Assembly (NCBI GenBank): GCA_040954595.2
Contig: CM082581.2
Span: forward strand, 6,944,001 to 7,008,000
Source of the DNA: Balanoglossus misakiensis
Taxonomy: Eukaryota; Hemichordata
Direction of reading: 5' to 3'
DNA: 64,000 bases
In this document: one piece after another, positions 39,301 to 53,000 of the stretch
Layout: each line of letters begins with the position of its first letter
How positions within the stretch are numbered: the first letter of the stretch is position 1
Translations under genes and position numbers: made by a program
Notes under the pieces: generated by a model
Told to the model about the DNA's origin: nothing
Database searches by the model: none
The model's input: the letters and a program-made list of their open reading frames with translations, nothing else

Positions 39301-40873
39301 AAAGTTCAAAGCATGAATACTTCATTGCATTTTTACATTTCAAACCTTGACATCGAAAGCAATTTGTTTCACATGTCATGCACATTTTAATTGACAACTG
39401 CTGTCAGATGGCTTCTACAATAAAATATAGACACGAAACAAATACGTTGATAAAATATCTTCTCTTGCGTAATCCAAGTTCCAAAAAAATGGTCAACATC
39501 CTTGCATACGTACTCTACAATATTGGTATTTAGTTTTCGTCTCCTAAATTCAAGTTACAACTCTACTGTTAAAATAAATACCCACATACAGAATTTTTAA
39601 TACATGATCACTACTCTTTTTACCTTTTTAATACTGACTTTTATAGCCTAGAAATTTCGGATCAATATTCCTTTGTTCGTCAACTGGATCAACCAATTAT
39701 CCTCTTTTGGTCTAAATGTTTCTGACAAATTCCATGCAAGTTCAAAATAGATGTTCAGAGGTGATGCTAAGGAACACAAAACACGTTCCATCAATGGAAG
39801 GTACATCATTTTGCATGTATACTGCCCCCCGGTGGTGGCATTTTGACAAAAGGCCACTGGTTGGCATAGACTTTGCCCTCTTCTTTAACAAAGAAATATC
39901 GGTCAATAGAGCTGAATATAGAAAAATCTTCAGACACTGATCCTCCATTCTGAAAGAAATAAATCTCTATGGTGACACAGATTTTTGGATTAAAGGAAAG
40001 CATTTGGCAGTTCTAGAAGACCTTGGAGAGGTAGATTTTTACAGATATATTGCAATTTTAATAATAAACGTTGGAATCTTGTTAAAATTTTATTCGTGCT
40101 TTCTCAATATGACTGGCCTACATTTTTATCGCATGCGATGCATACATTTTTAAAAACTTTCCTACTCTGTTGTCACTTTCATCACAGAAATGAAACAATG
40201 CAATATATATATACATGTATATGTAATTGTCAAATCTAAAATTTCACTCAAACATTCCAAAAGGATAATATACCGGTATTTTACAGAATCCTAACGTGAA
40301 CCATCACAAAAATACTCCAATGTCAGCTGCATTTTCAGAAAACCAATACATGTCTTTTTTTCTTGGAAAATACTATACACTGCCAATGTTTGACTTTCAT
40401 TTTGTCTAGTCAAACTCTTGCAAAATGGGAAACACTTTTTAATACTACAGATGCATACTTGACTTTGTGTGTCAGTGTTGAACATAGTTTACTATTATCT
40501 TTCCAAAAGACATTAAATTATGACCAAATGAACTGACCAGATCTACATGTATATTATATCACTGGAAATTTCAACAATTTGGTTTTCGTACATGACCCAC
40601 CAGACACTAATATTAAGTGACCATAAACAGCCTGATTTCAACTGATTGCGTTTAAAGCTGACCAAACACGCCTTTTCTTCCCAGAAAAGTCTCCACAACA
40701 GGTTAAGTCAGGTATTAACACAGACAAACGTTTCACCGACGGGTTCGACCTTTGACTTCTGAACTTGCATGGTCATATTACAGACCATATTTGGTATAAG
40801 TTGATACCAGCGGCCACAATTAACATTCAACTTGGCTTGTCCATATCCCGGCAAACAACTGCAACTGGAGAAC

Positions 40874-40879
40874 TTTATT
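40874..40879 (-). terminator. Candidate poly(A) signal of the Galpha gene
   Basis: TTTATT on the plus strand is AATAAA on the minus strand, about 175 nt after the Galpha stop codon. It is the first canonical hexamer seen downstream. A longer 3' UTR using later hexamers cannot be excluded. Confidence 0.35.
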
Positions 40880-41052
40880 TACTGCAGCAATAATTCCACC
40901 ACTGGAGCATCTGACTGATAATAATACTGCTGAGGTTCCCCCTGATGTGATGTCACGGTTGCTATGACAACACTCGAGAACCGATCCAACCATAAAGATG
41001 GTGTTGCAATCAACACCCTTGTATCCATGGCGATCGCAAATGTGGCTGCGCT

Positions 41053-44000
41053 TCACAGTGTCCTGATTTTCCGCATGTTAATAAGTATAATAATGTCCAT
41101 GACGTCGACAATGACAGTTTTCATAATTTCCGTGTTGGTCGCGCACGTGACGTGGGGGTACACAGTCTTTTCGTCAGGTTTGCGCGACATGAATTCCTCT
41201 TGTATAAATTCAGTTGCAGATTCCGTATCATTATCACCTGCATGATAATATTAATGATTATTAATTATTATGATATAGGAATTTCTGAAAGTTGAAAACT
41301 GCAGCTACATGAGTTCAACAAAGAATCTCCATTCAAAAATCGCTACCAGTGCCGCGTGTGAATTAAATGGGATTTCCAGATAGCTAGGGGGTTATTGAAG
41401 ATGATGCATTATTTCAACACAGCTAGGGGCTTATTGGCAGACTGAGTTGAATGTAGCTGAGGGATATGAAAATTCTTCATGTAGCTAGGGGGTAATTGCA
41501 ATATTCATACTACGATAGCTGGAGGGACATTGGCATGTCTATTGTCAAGTGCTTAATAATTAACAAACTGGCAAAAAAATCGGGTTGCTGTACTTATTTT
41601 ATGAGAGCATATGTATAAATGTACAGACTGACTAAGACACAATAATAAAAATAAGTTTATAATATAAATAAACAAAATATAAGATTAGAAATGAAGATTA
41701 GATGAATTTGCAATTCACATACAACATTCAACAGCATACTACTGTGGTTTTAAATATGAACACATGAAAGTGGCCTATTCTGTCTCTTGCTGCATTGTTC
41801 ACCCCACATTAACCCTGCATTTTATCTGCAAAGTAGATAATGTTCACCTTCATCTCCCAGCAGTGTCCAGGCATTTGTTACTGGGTGGCAGGTTTTAGTT
41901 GTACATCATGCATACTCACCGTCGTACTGAGTGAAGACGTCTCTCAACTTGAACAGCTTAAGTTTTTCGACGAACAGGTCGTGTTTGTTGAGGAAGAGTA
42001 TGAAGTCGGTGTTCTTCAGGAAGGTGTTTCTTGCGATGTCTTTGAAGAGGGCCAAACTGTCCCTCAAGCAGTTCTGCAAGACAGGCAAAACAGGTGAAAA
42101 TCACTCAGTGTATATAATGCGAATGCGCTGATTAAAATTTGCCTTGGAATCGATGCACCACTGACATGACTGCAGGAGACATGCACCTTGAAAGTAAGAA
42201 TCTTTAATCAATTATGGGAAACGTGATAAGTGTAAAATGCAGTACCAGAACCTCTACTGCAGATCAGTGAACTCTCTCTTATGCATTTCATTGTATAGGC
42301 CCAATGGATTATTTTTTGTCCTGTAAATTTTGTAAGGTAAAAGTAATGTGGTTGGTGTAATTGTATGCCAGTGGCAATTGTTGGCATGTGGTGGGTATTG
42401 GTTGTAGCTGAAAGGAAACACGTACTGTTGTCAGTTGAACTGTTGAAGTTGTATAAATAAGTGGCAATTCACAAGTCTCCAACAGTAAACTGTGGACACT
42501 ACGTGCTGAAGTGTGTAGGATTAAGGTAAAGACCCTGGAAAATAACAAAATCAAAACCTGCACTTAACTATTCTTTTTTCCATCATTCCATATCAGTTAT
42601 GTCAACATTCGGAAAGCTGTGTAATGTTTTATGTCAGCAATTTTAAGCAATCAGCAAATACATGTAAGTGCTCTCAAACGTTACATGCTAGTAACAGTTT
42701 CCATGGAAACTTAAAGATGTTGCGCGTAAATTGCTGCTCCCTGATAGATTTTTCTCTGGTGGTGGGAAAAAAAATCTCAGAGATGTCTGATTGCTACTTT
42801 TCTGTCGTGTAATAATGGGCCCAGAACGCTGTCAGACATGCAGCCCTACAAAGGTGACCTCTCGTGAACCCTGGCAGGTAAACATCTATTACAACACATT
42901 GTAAATTCAACAGAGATACATCTGTGAGTGTTTGTGTACACACGCACATGAATTCTCAACTTTTTACGAGTCCAATGAATAAATCTTGCACGGAGAAACA
43001 ACAAGGGGCAGTCAAGGTCTCTTTAAAATTCCATTTCCATCAACCCTTTTAGCATTTTGACATTTCCATCTCAGACACATGTTACGGTGGCGTCTTGGCC
43101 ACTGAAAGTAAAAAGGTGTTTGCGTACTAAAATAGGCATTACACAGAAGAGTGGAGAAATTTGACAAATATTATTAACATCTGAAAATCTATAAAAAAGA
43201 CAATAAAATTTGACTGCAGTGTTGTGATAAAATATGAAGTATTCACATGAGGATCACAAAAATAGTTTTATTAGATTGTCTACAATTCCCTTGGTAGCCC
43301 TGAAGCAAAGTTGCTACAGGACAAAACAGTATCAGTTCAATTCTGTTGCTTAGCGTCGTAGATCCCTAAATGTCAGCATGCAATTTATGACTTGCGTTCT
43401 GAAATCCCCCTCAATTATTTGACTATAATTAAGCCTCCAAAACTTCCACTGAAACAACTACCTCACGGTACTATTAAACTTCAGTTGTAATACCTGAGCC
43501 GCAATCTTATTTTGGACGTTTCAGCCACTATCAAATCCACAGTACCGGTAGGAATATTAACTTCAAAACTTCATAATTTGATTCTGAAAGGTTTAATAAT
43601 CTTTGGATTCTTGGCTTTCGTCACCTACCGTGGTGTTGTCGTCAAAGTCATCCACTAGTTCGTTGAAACCACTTAAGGATGTGAAGAAAATGAGTGCAGT
43701 CACACTGTCAAAACAATGAATCCACTTCTTGCGGTGGCTCTTCTGTCCTGCAACATCAATTACCCTGCAGCAGGAAAAAAAATTGTAACAAGGAATGTAT
43801 AATAGTGACTCGCAACTGTGGAACCTTGTGCGACTTTGACAAGTTACAAAATAATCATGGTGGCCCAGCATTTGGGTTTCAGGTGACTCCATTTATAATC
43901 TGAATTTTTCATATAGTAGTACAAAACATAGCAGCAGTTTTTGTTGATCATAAAAAATTGACAGTTGAAATCACAATATTTAAATACAAAAATATCAGAT

Positions 44001-47000
44001 ATACAGTTATTGTGGATTATGTGGCAAAGTGGGCATGAAAGCTTACTTTGATTTGTGTTTCATGAATCTATGTATGTGACACTAATACCTGAATTCTAAA
44101 CACAACTCACCTGTACGTGACATCGTCTATTCTGAATACATTTTCCACCACACCCACAGTTGGTGTTCTGATGTAAAGTATGTCTTGTAAGGTGGGTAGG
44201 TAACCAGGTGCTGCTATACGGTGTAAATCATCAAGGAAGCTACAAAGACAAGAGAAAGAAATTGGAATTTTACTATTATTGGGGGTAATGCCAGTCAAAC
44301 TGATTTTCATTTTGTTTCCAAAAAAATATCATTCAAACTTCGAACTTTTTAAGGTGACAAATGATACCTGCTATGTGAGTGACTCAACTTGGCCGATGCA
44401 AATAAAACTGACTGTTGGTAAGAAAAGATTAAGGTTTTGGGGGCATCCTGTTAATGGACGAATAATTGAGATGCACACGAAAACATGATAATATCACCAT
44501 TACATGGGGTCTGGCCCTAAGGGCTGATGCAATCAAACCAATGGATAAGCGAATTTCACAGTATGCATTAGACCTTTGATGGGCTGAACTAACACTGGGA
44601 AAATCTTGTTTGGTGGAAATCCAGTACTTGTCAAGATTTTCCAGGAACTGCATACAAACCCTGTCTAGATCATCAAGAGTCTCTAATCCTATGATGAACG
44701 CATATCACGTAATCTCCAGTTCATCATGACTTCAGTTTTCTCGTCATGTAGCAGCTGTTTTCAGAGTCTCAGAGACAAGAGTGCGACGTGAAATCCTTAA
44801 AGTAAGCATCAGAATTCAATGATTGCTTATTTTCATGTAAAACTCAATTTTCAAATCCAGCTCGACAAACAGCGGTCTAGATTCGCCTTGGGGACAATAC
44901 CGCAGACTTGCACAACACTGGGTTAATTGCTATAACATAATCACACTGGCCAGATTGAAAGGTTTGGGGTTTTTCCACATTAGTATACAATCAAATCATT
45001 CAGAGCTATCAGCCCATACAGAATATGTGATTACGTGCATATTCTTGTTACCAAAAATAGCAACCAGAAAAATGGAACTTAGTGCATGCAGTGCATGCTA
45101 AGTAGTGAAAGTTGAAACCGGTGCAAGATACGCGCGGAATACACAAAATGTACACACGGTGCATTATAAAGTCAAATCTGTGACAGATCATCATGAAGAA
45201 TGCAAAGCGTATTAAACCAAGAAGTGTTGGCAGATGTTTTAGAAAAGATTGAGTCGGCCTGCTCCTTCAATCTAAACCAGTCATCGTCAATGACACAGTC
45301 CCCACTTGAACAAGCAGAGGGGTGACTATGGCAATGATGCGATACATCGTCAATTGATGTTGGAACCCCGGCAACGGTTTTTGCTGACGATTAAAATGAC
45401 TGCATTGATGACCGGGGAGAACCGTGGCAACATTTACAAAGGATAATCACCCTGAACAAATAAACACTGAATTACCCACAACTTCCTCGTGGAAATGACT
45501 TTATAATGAAGTCCAACTCAAGCAAAAATCTACACCGGGCCAGGCCACATCAGCCCAAGCAAGATAAATAGCCCAGTTTATTGGAAAACAAAAAATATCA
45601 CTGATTAGTAAAGCACGTGTCAGTGGTTTTCTGTGGTTGAAGTTATCAGTCCCCAGTGGCTCCATAAAACTGGTTTCCATGGTAACATCATCCTTGTGTG
45701 CTCCACAAAAACGAGAAGTGACAGATGAGAAAGATATGGGTTGTCAATTATCAATGGACTGTATGACTTATTAGATTAGGATCTCGTGCTCTGTTTTTGC
45801 TCAAGGCGAACTGATGTCAGGGTGAAATTAGCTTCATGGAGGTGGGGGATGTCTTGACCGAGTCAAGGTTAATAAATGTCAAGGTGAAATTATCCTCATG
45901 GGCGTGTCTCGTTCTAGATCAATGCCGCTGTCATGGAGCCCGGATCTGTATCGTACAAATTTATTACGTAGCTCCTGCCTTTTAACGCGGAAAATGAGAA
46001 ATTGAATTCCCATTGCAGTGGGGTGTCATTGTTGTTCTTTCTGTCGCGCGAAGTGGTTGAAGCTTGTAAGGACGTTATACAGAAATCTCAATACCTATAG
46101 CATACGAGAACAGTCATAAAGATTTTTTTTTGAGTGGGGGGGGGGGGGTAGAGAATAAAACCAAGGCATATTAAAGACCACAACTGCTCAGATTATGCCA
46201 TAAATTTCCATTTAGAGTGGCTCAAACTTCCTTCGGGGCTAATTTATTAATCCAGAATAACAAAATGAGAAGTTATGAAATTTTACAACCCATAAACTTG
46301 TAGACTCATCCATTAAACTTACAAAGGAGTAATAGGATTTTGTGGTTCTTTTGCCAGAAGGGACTCGCAGTGGCTGCAAGATAAATGTTTTTATGGCGAC
46401 TTCAAAAGAGCCGATGACATGTACTGTCCTCACCTCAAATTAAAAAAAAACTTTCAAGTCTGGTGCGCTCTGAAATAAATTGTACTGACAACAAAATTAC
46501 AAATTTGTTCAAAAAGTGAATAAAAAGTTCTAAAACTGAATAACTGAAATTATCTTTAATATGACGTAGGTGTAGGGTGTACATAGAGCATCACAAATAA
46601 TTTTACAACAACCGTTTGTGATGCAAATTTACATATTAGTAAAATGGGGGACGTGAGTCCTAACATTACGTACTTGAGACATTACATACAGACATGAGAC
46701 AAATTCTCACAGAATTGTTCATTTCTTTGTGTTATAATTATATTTTGCACTTGTAATTCAAGTTTGAATACACAGACTTGCGCAAACTCTTGGCGCCACT
46801 GATAGTTGATGAATATCATAGAAAAAAAACAAAGTACCATACAAATTTTAACGCTCAGTTTGCGCTAATATCTTTACATCGCAATACCATCAGTGCCTTG
46901 ATTGTCACAACGTACTCTGTAATGACAGGTAAATTTGTCGGCAAATTGGCCAGACTTTCTGTCGTCACATTAAATTCAAGTGATAACGTACGTCGGCATT

Positions 47001-50000
47001 CCGACGTTTTGGTCAAATGACAGAGACAACATTCAAAGAATCAATTCCCAAACACAAGCTTCCTGGAAATAATCTGGGAATCAAGTGTGTACTGAAATAT
47101 GCAAGAGTCTTCCAGAAAGGTCATTGTCTTGGACGCAGCTGCCAGGGTCAAATTTCTTTCCAGGAAATATTAGCGCACGTTCATATCATTCTCGGTATTT
47201 TGCTAAAGAAAACACAGTCTCTGTAGGAACATATCCCCAAACCATTCTATTCAGAGTGGAATCAAACTTCAATCCGAGAAATTAACGACCGAGGTATCTG
47301 AAGGAAATGACAGATTAAGACCGACAGGCATTATACCGCTGTATGTGATTTCAACACTCCAAGGCAAAACTGTGTATTGTAGTACCCGAGCCTATCAGAC
47401 AATCAAGATATCTGGCAGCCTACAATATACATTTTTTTGTCCAACACACAAATATCATCATGTTTGATATTAAATGGCACAGAACCATTGTCAGAAAAAT
47501 TGATCTTCAATATAATTTCACCCACATGGCTAAATAAATCACACGGTACACAAAGCAGTTTCAATTACATTTTGCTATAAAACATTTATGGAAACACAGG
47601 CAGGGCACAAAACTCAATGACAGATTCAGAATTTTTATGATTAGAATCACATCAAAGGGAGAAGTAAATGGCATCCATTTTATACGGACATCAATAATTC
47701 ACGCGAAATCTTTCAAATATTTGACACTTGTCACAATCATCCATTAAACATTGAGTGTTTCACATTTTCCCCCCTTGTCCCCCAACATACTGCATCTGGA
47801 TACAACAGTTAAGTCTTGCAGCTTTAAAATGAATTAAGGTCATAACCATGCCTTTGAACAAGAGAGTGCTGTTATGACTCTGTCATTACGATTCAAATAA
47901 AACATTTGCAGAAATGTCACATCATCATCTGGTGCCATGCCAACTAAACTTTTATGGTCACTTCATTGCACGTGTAGAATTGCATATACACAGTCATGCA
48001 AATTGAAACTTTCAACGATTTGGAAGTATACCCACTCAGGTGGGACATATACAGCCTGTAATAACAGCGCCCTCATGCACATAGTTATTACAATTCAAAC
48101 TGAAAAAAATACTTTTTTCTCCATCAAGTCCAACATTTATAACTAAAATGTGAAATTGGTAAATTTAATAGTCATCATTGCTGAGTATTTGCAGCAATGG
48201 ACTTCTGATCAACCAAAGGATGGTGATTTAGAAACATACATGGCTGCTCAGCCTCTGCTGAGTTGTGTTCTTGAATAAAAGGCCTTTCAGTCCGAAGCTT
48301 CAATCTTAATCTGAAGTGATATCAACCTGCATGTGAAGACACTTTTGTGAATATGCATGATAGGTACAATTCATACATATAAGTCTCGCATGCAAGGCCT
48401 TGAACATGACGTTGGAATAAAACAGCTGATAATGCCGTGACCGGGGTTAAGAGCAATATCACAGGGATATAGCAAGCCTGAAACGCATAATAGAATTTGT
48501 AATTATGTGGACTTGGCTTAAAAGCTTATTGTGGAACTGTATAAGCAGCTTATAGGGATTCCTAGAAAAAATGCAGGAGGGATTATAAGTATCATGAATT
48601 GCACTTGGATGACATGGTGTACTATACTAATATTTGGATTAATTTAATATTTAATATGTTCAAGAACACTTCTTGTGATCAAGGATTGCTTTTGTTTTTT
48701 TAAAATGTCTGTGACTTTTCAATCAAGAAACTCAGTGGGACAGTGAACATATGGGAATGAGTGAAAATGTTGCAAATTTTCCACAAGGACATTGAATCCG
48801 TACTCTTTACTTGCCGGTGTCATGGGATTTTGTCATATAATACCAAAAGTATAATACCGGAACGTTCTGTGCAATGATACAGATCATAATTTATGGATTT
48901 CTGGAATAAATACCAGTCATACTGCATTAAACTATCTTGCAACATCTTGTGCTTACCTCTTAATCTTTCTATGTCTCATAAATCTTTGAGACAGAAATCA
49001 GATACCGGAAAATTGATACGATTTTCGTTATAAACAAGCAAAGGGGTTTCAAGCAACAAAAAAGTTTGATATTTCTATAGTCAAATTCCACTTTAATAAT
49101 TATTTGCCATTTTTGGAAAGTAGATTAGCTTGTGACATCTGTTGCCCCTTTGTACATGTGTATAGTTTTTCCTATCCTTATTAATGCTTTCTATGCTCCA
49201 ATCCATCTTTTAAACAGATTTTGTCATTCTGTGGTATTTTTGGATTGTTAAGTCACTGCTCATAAAACAATGTACCAGTATATACCATATATATTTCGAG
49301 ATATTTTTTAACGCTTTTTATACCATCAGATATATTGAGTAAAATTCTCAGTTTTCTGTCTTCATTAAAAGCAAGGTATCTCCAAGTCACTTTCAATAAC
49401 CTCCAGGGAAAAAAATGAATTTGAAGTTGGCACTTTCACCAAGTGACCTGGTCTGAACCACTGTAGTGACCTGTACATTGTATTTGCATATTGCAATATT
49501 ACTGCACCTGTTGTGCAAGGGTTGATTTGAATAAATTAGTCAGTCAGTATTCAACCATGCTGGTGACACTGTCACTGTGCATGTGCTATCTCTCTCATTT
49601 ACTACTCCTGAACACTACAACTATTCTAGTGGAGGAACAAAGCAGGAAAGAAAGAAATTTGATGTGTGTGTGGTGCGTGTACCGGTTCATCCTTACGACG
49701 CATCATTTTTATTGTCATCCAATCAGCAAAAGCTGAACAAGCGAGACGGGATTTGTGGACATCATTACATCAGGTGGAGTCTGCAGACATCCTTGAGACA
49801 TCGCCGAGACAGACATATGCCAGGTAATTCCCTCAATGCCGTCAAGTTAGGTTAATTTAGTACATACAAGTGCTTGCAGTATGGAATTGGTAAACATTGT
49901 ATTTCTACATGACAGGTGTTGCATTAGGTGGAAGTAAAAAAATATACTCCACGAAGCTGATCTGCTCACCTTCACATCATTGGTCTATCGACCTGCAGTC

Positions 50001-53000
50001 TCACTCACGAAATTGTGTTCAAATTGATTTGTGGCTGTCATTGGAAGCTACAGTCTTTGGCCATGATCATTTTCAGTAAGACACAAAAGTGTCTGTTTTC
50101 TTGCACATCGATAGATTCAGAGACGAGATCGTGTCACCTCATCATTAGTGGTTAATGGACGAACTGAACATTAGACGAAATGTTCAATTTAATTTAAAAT
50201 GACGACGCTAAACTCGTTTAATTTTTGATAACATGTCTGAAGATCTTCCCATCTGAATCAAATCAAAATATATGATTGAAGACATTAATCATCTCTAATG
50301 ACATTTAGTGATTTCCACCTACACACTGTACTGTGTCGTACAATTCATCATAGCCATCGACAAAATTTCAAGATGGTGGCTTAATTACTTTAACATACAG
50401 AAAGCACACTGTAACTATTTGTGATTTCTTTTACACTGAAACACAATATGAAACTTTATGTCTTCAGTTACCAGATTACCACAAAAAGTTGATTTCTCTG
50501 CAAGTCAGAATTAACATCTGAAGTGGAAGATTGGATCACGCTATTTCCGTAAAACTCGACGACCAGTAATTAAACTTCACATCTGAGCGAATCTAGGCTT
50601 TTTTTTAGTCACCGTGGAGAGCTACATGAACTTACAAAGTTCCTTTCATTATCAAATTGGTCAAGTTCTATATAATCCTGATGAAGGAGCACTGTCAGAC
50701 TGGACCACTAAGGTTTTGCGCTTTGATTAGGAGTTGAGAAAAGCGCACGCTAAGGAGATTATAGAGTTTAATCTCCTGTGTGGACTGATGGTCAATATAG
50801 ATGTCAGATCCAACTGATCACGTTGTCCATTACATTGTCAGACTCGTGTTCTTATATCCCTTCTAGATCTTGTCCGCATGTAAACTTTGGCACTTGTAGG
50901 ATGAACTAAGACAGCAGTAAACCATATTAGGAAAGTCAAAGAAATTTACTCTTCAGTATAGGCGGGTAGTAAAATGTAAACGTTAATGTTTCCTGTTAAC
51001 AGTTTTGCTTTAAAAAAATAAAATCATAAAATGCAAATTGTTTTATGGCTATAAATACAATCTTCATTTTAGGGTGTAAAATATTCATAATTTTAATTGA
51101 ACAAGATTTTTGATTATGTGGAGTTTCTGAAGTGGGTGGATTGTCTCGACGCACGATTTTACCCACGATGCATTTGAAACACTTGGGATACCCCCATTAC
51201 ACACTTTAATGAGGGAACAGACCCCTTAGGGAGCCATTACACAAATTAAACCTCATAATCCAACAAGGGACAGAACGTTTTCAACTGATAATATCAAGAA
51301 GAAGAAAACCTATGCCCATTTAAATGATACTGTCAAAGTCCCCTCGTTGTTTCATGACAATATGCTCCTTGTTGTTTTGAAATTGAGAGCTGCTACGCTT
51401 GACAAAAATGAAGTATGGTACAAATTGTCCAAAGAAAAGTTTGCTATTCATTTAATATCAGAAATCGTTTTATGGGAGACATCTTGGTTCTCTATTCAAA
51501 AGTTTGCCTGGTGTTGCATTGTGGGGTGGAATGAAAGTTCTGCTCCACATAAGGATGTCACACACGGACACATCAGATCAGGAAAAGAATGCGTTTACAA
51601 CTAACCATGATTGATAACGTTCACTTTATTGGGCCAACGGGTCTCAGTCATTTCATTAAAGCCAGCGCGAAAATTACGTGCGTCCAACGGTTGGTGTCAG
51701 ATTTGAAAGATGACAGCAATCAACGTTACCAGTTAACGCATTTTGGATGCTGGTCTCTAGGGAGTACTTACATCCCACAGTATGCTACACCAATCAACTG
51801 CCTGGATGTTACCATTAGATAGAAGCGTTTCCCAAATGACCTTGGCTTTCTGGACCAACTCACAGATTCTGCTTATTAAACCTGTTTCATCTGAGTACCA
51901 GCGGTTTCTCAGCCAGATTATTTCCACTGCGTTTACTTGCACTTTTAAACTGGAAATGAGGTTAGGGGGTTAATGAAATGGCCATTTCAGTAATGTGCGG
52001 CCCATTTCTACTGGTAATCCCTGAAAATTGATCTCTACCTTTCACTTACTTAACATATTCTCATAACACCAAATTACAAGTTTACATCCATCACTGATGT
52101 CCAATCTGGGACGCAATTTTAAACATCTTTTCTCAATATGATTTCAGCCTCCATGCAAAACACAGGGGCTAAATGTCAATATTGATGTGTGTATGTGTGT
52201 GTGTGTCTGTCTGTCATCAATATCTCAAGAATGGCAGACCCAATTTGATGGACAGGTATTGGAATTGCAAGAACTAATTAGCAACTAATAATTAAGAAAT
52301 TTATTTGAGCTAAGTTTGAATTCAACACAGCTCTTGGAAACCAATATGCCAGTGGCTTGAAATGCTCAAAAAAAAAAAAAAAGAAAAAAATTATGTGACT
52401 GAATATTTTGTTACAAATTCCTATACACTGGTTATACATGAAACCAGGAATCGTGGACAAAAAAGGTCTTGGAAACTAACCACCTCACAGTACAGTGTTA
52501 TATTGATGGTGTCTGCCACACTTGATCCGACACTTCAGAGTGAAACATCATTGAACGCACACCTCGGTGGAATTGAAATCTGCCCGTGTAAGTAACAGGG
52601 TGTTGCTATTCACGATTACTCAACACCCGGGGATTTTCAATTTCATCTCCTCTGATGAGATGACGTCATGCTGACAATTTCCAAATCAGAAAGAGTGTCC
52701 TTGATTGTCTGGCTGGCATAGGACTTTAAATGATCCTCAAAAAAAACCTCTGATTTTTGGTACACCAGTGTGTATAAATGCCGTCTTGATGATGTTCGTG
52801 GATAATGGAGCAGACAACATAAATTATAGGTAAAGGGAATGTGGGTTTACAACTTGACCCATTTAATGAATTAAAACTAGGTTTTGCTGTCTCACAAAGT
52901 TTAATTTTGTGATCATTTCTATCGTGTAAGCAAAATAAAAGAGCCCTTGTGATTTCCATCACAATACATGTTCAAGAAATCATTAGTGCGTGTAAAATTC

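Larger units (their letters stand above)
30945..41052. other. Tail-to-tail intergenic spacer with both 3' UTRs
   Basis: No gene is recognised. The left part should be the GRK 3' UTR; plus-strand AATAAA occurs at 31270, 33462 and 36506 among others, and the true poly(A) site cannot be chosen. The right part should include the Galpha 3' UTR. Contents: two family A elements (32149-32235 and 32826-32917), CA repeats at 32400-32422 and 36340-36354, and a GA/GT-rich run near 31508-31540. The 162-codon open frame at 35224-35712 (+) shows no domain signature and is judged chance. Confidence 0.6.
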
